Assembly: GCA_023055355.1 (NCBI GenBank)
Contig: JALJCS010000004.1
Coordinates: 31,028,744 to 31,092,743, forward strand
DNA from: Agelaius tricolor
Lineage: Eukaryota > Chordata > Aves > Passeriformes > Icteridae
DNA length: 64,000 bases
Direction: 5' to 3'
Shown here: one piece after another, positions 60,481-64,000 of the stretch
Layout of the letters: every line of letters begins with the position of its first letter
How positions within the stretch are numbered: the first letter of the stretch is position 1
Translations under genes and position numbers: made by a program
Notes under the pieces: model-generated
The model's input: the letters and a program-made list of their open reading frames with translations, nothing else
Database searches by the model: none
Told to the model about the DNA's origin: nothing

Positions 60481-63400
60481 GTCCCCGTCCGCAAGAGATG
60501 TGTCGTGCTTGGTGAGGTGACAGCTCTCTTCATCTGCCGGCCTGTATGTTGCTAGCAACTCCAACCTCTTAAATTTAAAAGACTCGAGACTCATGGCTTA
60601 TAGCTGTGCCCTCCTCCCTTGTTCGCTTTTGGCCCCGGCTGAAGCTGCTCATGCTTTGCTGCGAGATCTGTGGGGTGAGCCGCGGTAGTGATAAGGGTGG
60701 CCGTAGTTGCTCCCCGGGCCATCAACCGGGCAGTGTATGGTGGCCTCCTGCACTGCCCCACGAGGGTGGTCATGGCGGAGGAACCAAGGCAGGGCACGTG
60801 TCCAGGGCCCCATACCTCTGCCTCTGCATTGCCGTCGGCTCACACGGGGACATTGCTGGTGGTTTCCTACGTCCTGCATGGACAGAAGGTCTCACCATTG
60901 CTAATACTGCAGCATTGGTAACTGTGCCTGCACTCCTGGAAAGTTCAAAGCCTTTATAGGAAAAGTGAACAAGGCAGCATTGAGAGTAAAAGATGCATGA
61001 ATCGGGGCTTGCAGGTACCTTTGTTTGCTAGGTGAGGATGCTGCGGCTACTGATGGCATGTCAGAAAGCCTGCCTCAGACTCAGGTACTTAGATGCCTGA
61101 TTTGTCTCGGGTTTTTCAAGCACCTTGTCTGAGGGTTATAGGTAGCCCTACTGAGAATAACTTTGCTCCTGGAAAGTTCATGTTGTGTTTTTGGAGCAAC
61201 CACTTGCAGTAGCACTGCTGTGATGTTTAAGGTCCTAGTAGAGAGGAAGCTTAAGAGATCTTAATTAACATAATAAGCTTGAGAAGGTTTCTCAGGCAGA
61301 CTGGCAAAAATGGTAACTAAGCTAGGATATACATCATCCTGTCCACTGATCACGGCTGCTCTTTTGGTGGCAGTTGCAGCAGTATCAATGACTGTGCTCT
61401 GCTCTCTGTTTGTACAGTCCCTTGCACAAAGGCATTCCTTTCTGTGACTAATCTTCCTAGGAATTATAGTGATGCAAGTAATAAGTAATTAGTAGATTTC
61501 ATTATACTAGCTCTGAGAATCAATCATATTTGGTTGGTTGCCTTGAGTGCTGTGGAAGATCTTTAGCTATCATTTGCCTTGCTTGTTCATGCTGTATCAA
61601 GAGGGCTTTCTGATGATGCGCGAGAACTGAAAACTATTCAGATTGTGTGACCTTTTCTAGCTTTCCTTGGCTAACAACCTGGGCCTTAGAAAAATGTGAT
61701 ATTTTCAGAGTACTGCAGTTTGGAATGAAGACCCCTGTGGTACTTCAAGAATTCTACTATCAAGAAATGGATACAAATGACCAAAACAGTGGATGCTAAT
61801 ACTATATATTTATTATTCTAAGTAGTGTCTGAGTTCTGAGCTGCTGGCAGACATGGAGGGTGGGGAAGATATTCTATATCAATGAGACAAAAGCTAATTT
61901 TTTAGCTCCAGTTTTGAAAGCACACTGTCTTCCTTTATTGCAGTTGGGATTCTTAATGTACCTATTGTTCCAAACCTAATTTCAAACTCTCAATTGTTAT
62001 TTCTTGCCTAGTTAAATCTCTATGTGGTTTTCCTTTTCAAGGAGAATTTATTACCATGCTCTGTTCTGTGAACCAGAGCCAGATAACTAAAAACACTGTA
62101 ACACTTCCTATGCATGTGTGCTCTATTTAGAAAATGCATGGTGGTTTACACCTGTATTAGAGTGTGTCTTTCTCACAAGTAGTTGTGAGACACAAAAAAC
62201 TGAGGAGTCAGTGAGGCTGAGGTGAAGCATCCCTATAGCTTTTGGTGCCTGTTGCTTCCCCCTCTCCATCACAGTCCTGTCCACCCAGACTGGCTCATCA
62301 GGGGTGTGATGTCAATACTTCTGAGTATTTCGCTCTGGTGCCACTGAGAGATGATGCTCCAAAAACCATGGCCATGCATAGATGGAAGGGCTGATAGGGG
62401 AGAATAGAGCTCAAAGGGTAGGTAGATCCTTTGGGTGGCCCTGTGGCTGCTCAGCCCTGGGAAGAAGTAAACATTTCCTGGAATTGTGCCAAGGAAATTG
62501 TTGAGGGGAACGTGGTAAGAGTCTTGGCTATCCATATTCATGTTTGGGATGAGGACAGGCACTCACAGTCTTGGAATGCACAGTCCCTCATAAGGGGTTA
62601 TGGTTCATGTTTGATTTCTGTAGTGTCTGGTAGCTGTGGTAGAGGTGAGATGTGTCCAGTAGAAAAATAGGCAAGAAAAATAGGAGGTTCAGTGCCTTGT
62701 CTTTCAGTCTCCTCCTTTGGGATAGTGCTTGCTACGCCATGTGCAAAATGCCAGTGTCTGATAACTACTTCCATGAAGGAATCTCCTGAGCTGGATTTAC
62801 TATTCCTTAAACTCATCTCTGCAGTGGAGTAATTTAGCTTTTGTTGAAATTGAAAAGTATTTTACCTTTCTTTCAGTGGATGAAGCAGTAAGCCAACTCT
62901 GATTAAAACTCTCAGAACTGCCCTGGAAGAGTAGATGATATAGCATACTGTGCTACAGACATAGATTTGTCAATTATTCTTTTGTTTTGCTTTCTGAAGG
63001 ATTAGTGTTTGGATTTTCCAAGGCTTCAGTTCAGCTTGAATTTAAATTTTATTTTTATGAAAGTGAATTTATGAATCATTGCTATGGATTTTGAGCACTT
63101 ATGTTGTCATAATGTTATTGATGCAGAGTCATAGAACTTGGAGTAATGTCGGCTTAGGAAAAAGGAGATTTTTAAAGCAGTGGACATGAGTGTCCTTTTG
63201 ACATCTGTGGTGGCACAAAAAGGTCACTACAGCATCTTACTGATGGACAGAAATATTGCATTCTAAGATGGAAAGTGCTTCTGTTCCTTTGATAGAACAA
63301 AGTAATTTGTCAGTGCAGCCATTCAGTTTCAGGTTATTATTATTTCTGGTGGGTTTTTTCGTTGTTTGGTGAAGGGATTGTTGTGCATTTTAACTTAACA

Positions 63401-63915
63401 CATAAAATTTCAACCCTATTCAGGATTGCAAAGCTTATTTCTAAATAAGCCATTGTATTTGGTGCTGTACTCTCACAATTTCCAAGATCACTGTGATTAG
63501 AAGTGTATGGGGTTTTACTATTACAGGTAGTTATTTCTGGATCTGATGCAAAAGGTAGTTAGACTTTTAGAAAATAATTCATGTCCTAATTTAATTACTT
63601 ATATATGATTTAATGCATCTCTAGATAATCTGGTGTTTTGGTCTCATTCAGTTTGGCCACTAATATGAGAAGGTCCTGATTTCCTGATGGAAATTGATAT
63701 AAAAATATCACAAAATAATAATTTTTTTAATGAGAAGACTTACGCTTTCCAAGGTGCTTTAATATTTTAAAGAAATAATATATTCATTTGCATGTTAATG
63801 TTACATTATACATTTTCATGATATGATATGAATGGAGACTAGGGGAAGAAAATGCAGAAGAATGGCTTAACAAGTTCCTACTCTCATAAAAAATTTTGTT
63901 TTTTTCTGCTTGCAG
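60481..63915 (+). other. Probable intron 1 of the plus-strand gene
   Basis: Sequence between the CpG-island donors and the candidate exon at 63916. AT-rich beyond 61 kb, with no transposon or other exon recognised. ORFs in 60606-60959 are by-products of residual GC-rich composition. Confidence 0.4.
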
Positions 63916-63960
63916 GTCAATTGGTTCAAAAGACAGTTTGCTAACATGAGAAAGGAAATT
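63916..63960 (+). other. Candidate 45-bp exon
   Basis: A T-rich tract ending TTTTTTTCTGCTTGCAG precedes position 63916, and a consensus donor GTGAGT begins at 63961. The 45 bases between are open in one frame (VNWFKRQFANMRKEI, 15 codons) and also carry an ATG at 63946. The length is a multiple of three. It could be a coding microexon or a 5' untranslated exon of the gene starting at the CpG island. I recognise no protein family from 15 residues. Confidence 0.35.
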
Positions 63961-64000
63961 GTGAGTCCAGAGGCCTTTCTTCAAGTGTAAAAACCACAAC

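Overview
The window reads as a bird genome, probably from the avian Z chromosome. The evidence is an AT-rich, intron- and intergene-dominated landscape, many CR1 non-LTR retrotransposon fragments carrying the avian octamer 3' tail (ATTCTATG repeats), at least one solo endogenous-retrovirus LTR, and two compact CpG islands. No prokaryotic-style gene organisation is present. Almost all open reading frames are chance ORFs or decayed CR1 reverse-transcriptase sequence.

Layout. (1) About 1-8.5 kb: inferred intron 1 of a minus-strand gene. No exon is seen; there is one small GC-rich patch near 5 kb. (2) About 7.9-8.9 kb: CpG island holding the first coding exon of SLC1A1 (neuronal/epithelial glutamate transporter EAAT3) on the minus strand, 8546-8636, with a consensus splice donor. 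Directly upstream of its start codon is a perfectly phased 25-unit GGCTC array. (3) About 9-59 kb: a 50-kb gene desert with about fourteen CR1 pieces, one well-bounded solo LTR nested in a CR1, one doubtful LTR-like block, and several small tandem or inverted repeats. (4) About 59.5-60.5 kb: a second CpG island with plus-strand splice donors, a perfect CGGCA array and a G-quadruplex motif. (5) About 60.5-64 kb: its probable intron 1, ending in a candidate 45-bp microexon at 63916-63960.

The two islands face away from each other. In amniotes SLC1A1 and GLIS3 are neighbours transcribed divergently, so the right-hand island is best guessed to be a GLIS3 promoter. That is inferred from known gene order only; no GLIS3 protein sequence lies in the window.

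The most unusual signal is in the repeats. A CR1-internal block of about 330 bp is almost unchanged between copies at 21.5 and 48.0 kb, and 254 bp of it recurs at 25.1 kb, although surrounding CR1 sequence is clearly diverged. A 5' piece of the same block occurs at 40.7 kb as a 128-bp nested insertion flanked by a perfect 10-bp direct duplication. This suggests gene conversion or independent mobilisation of a short CR1 module. I see no new multi-gene system, and would not claim one.
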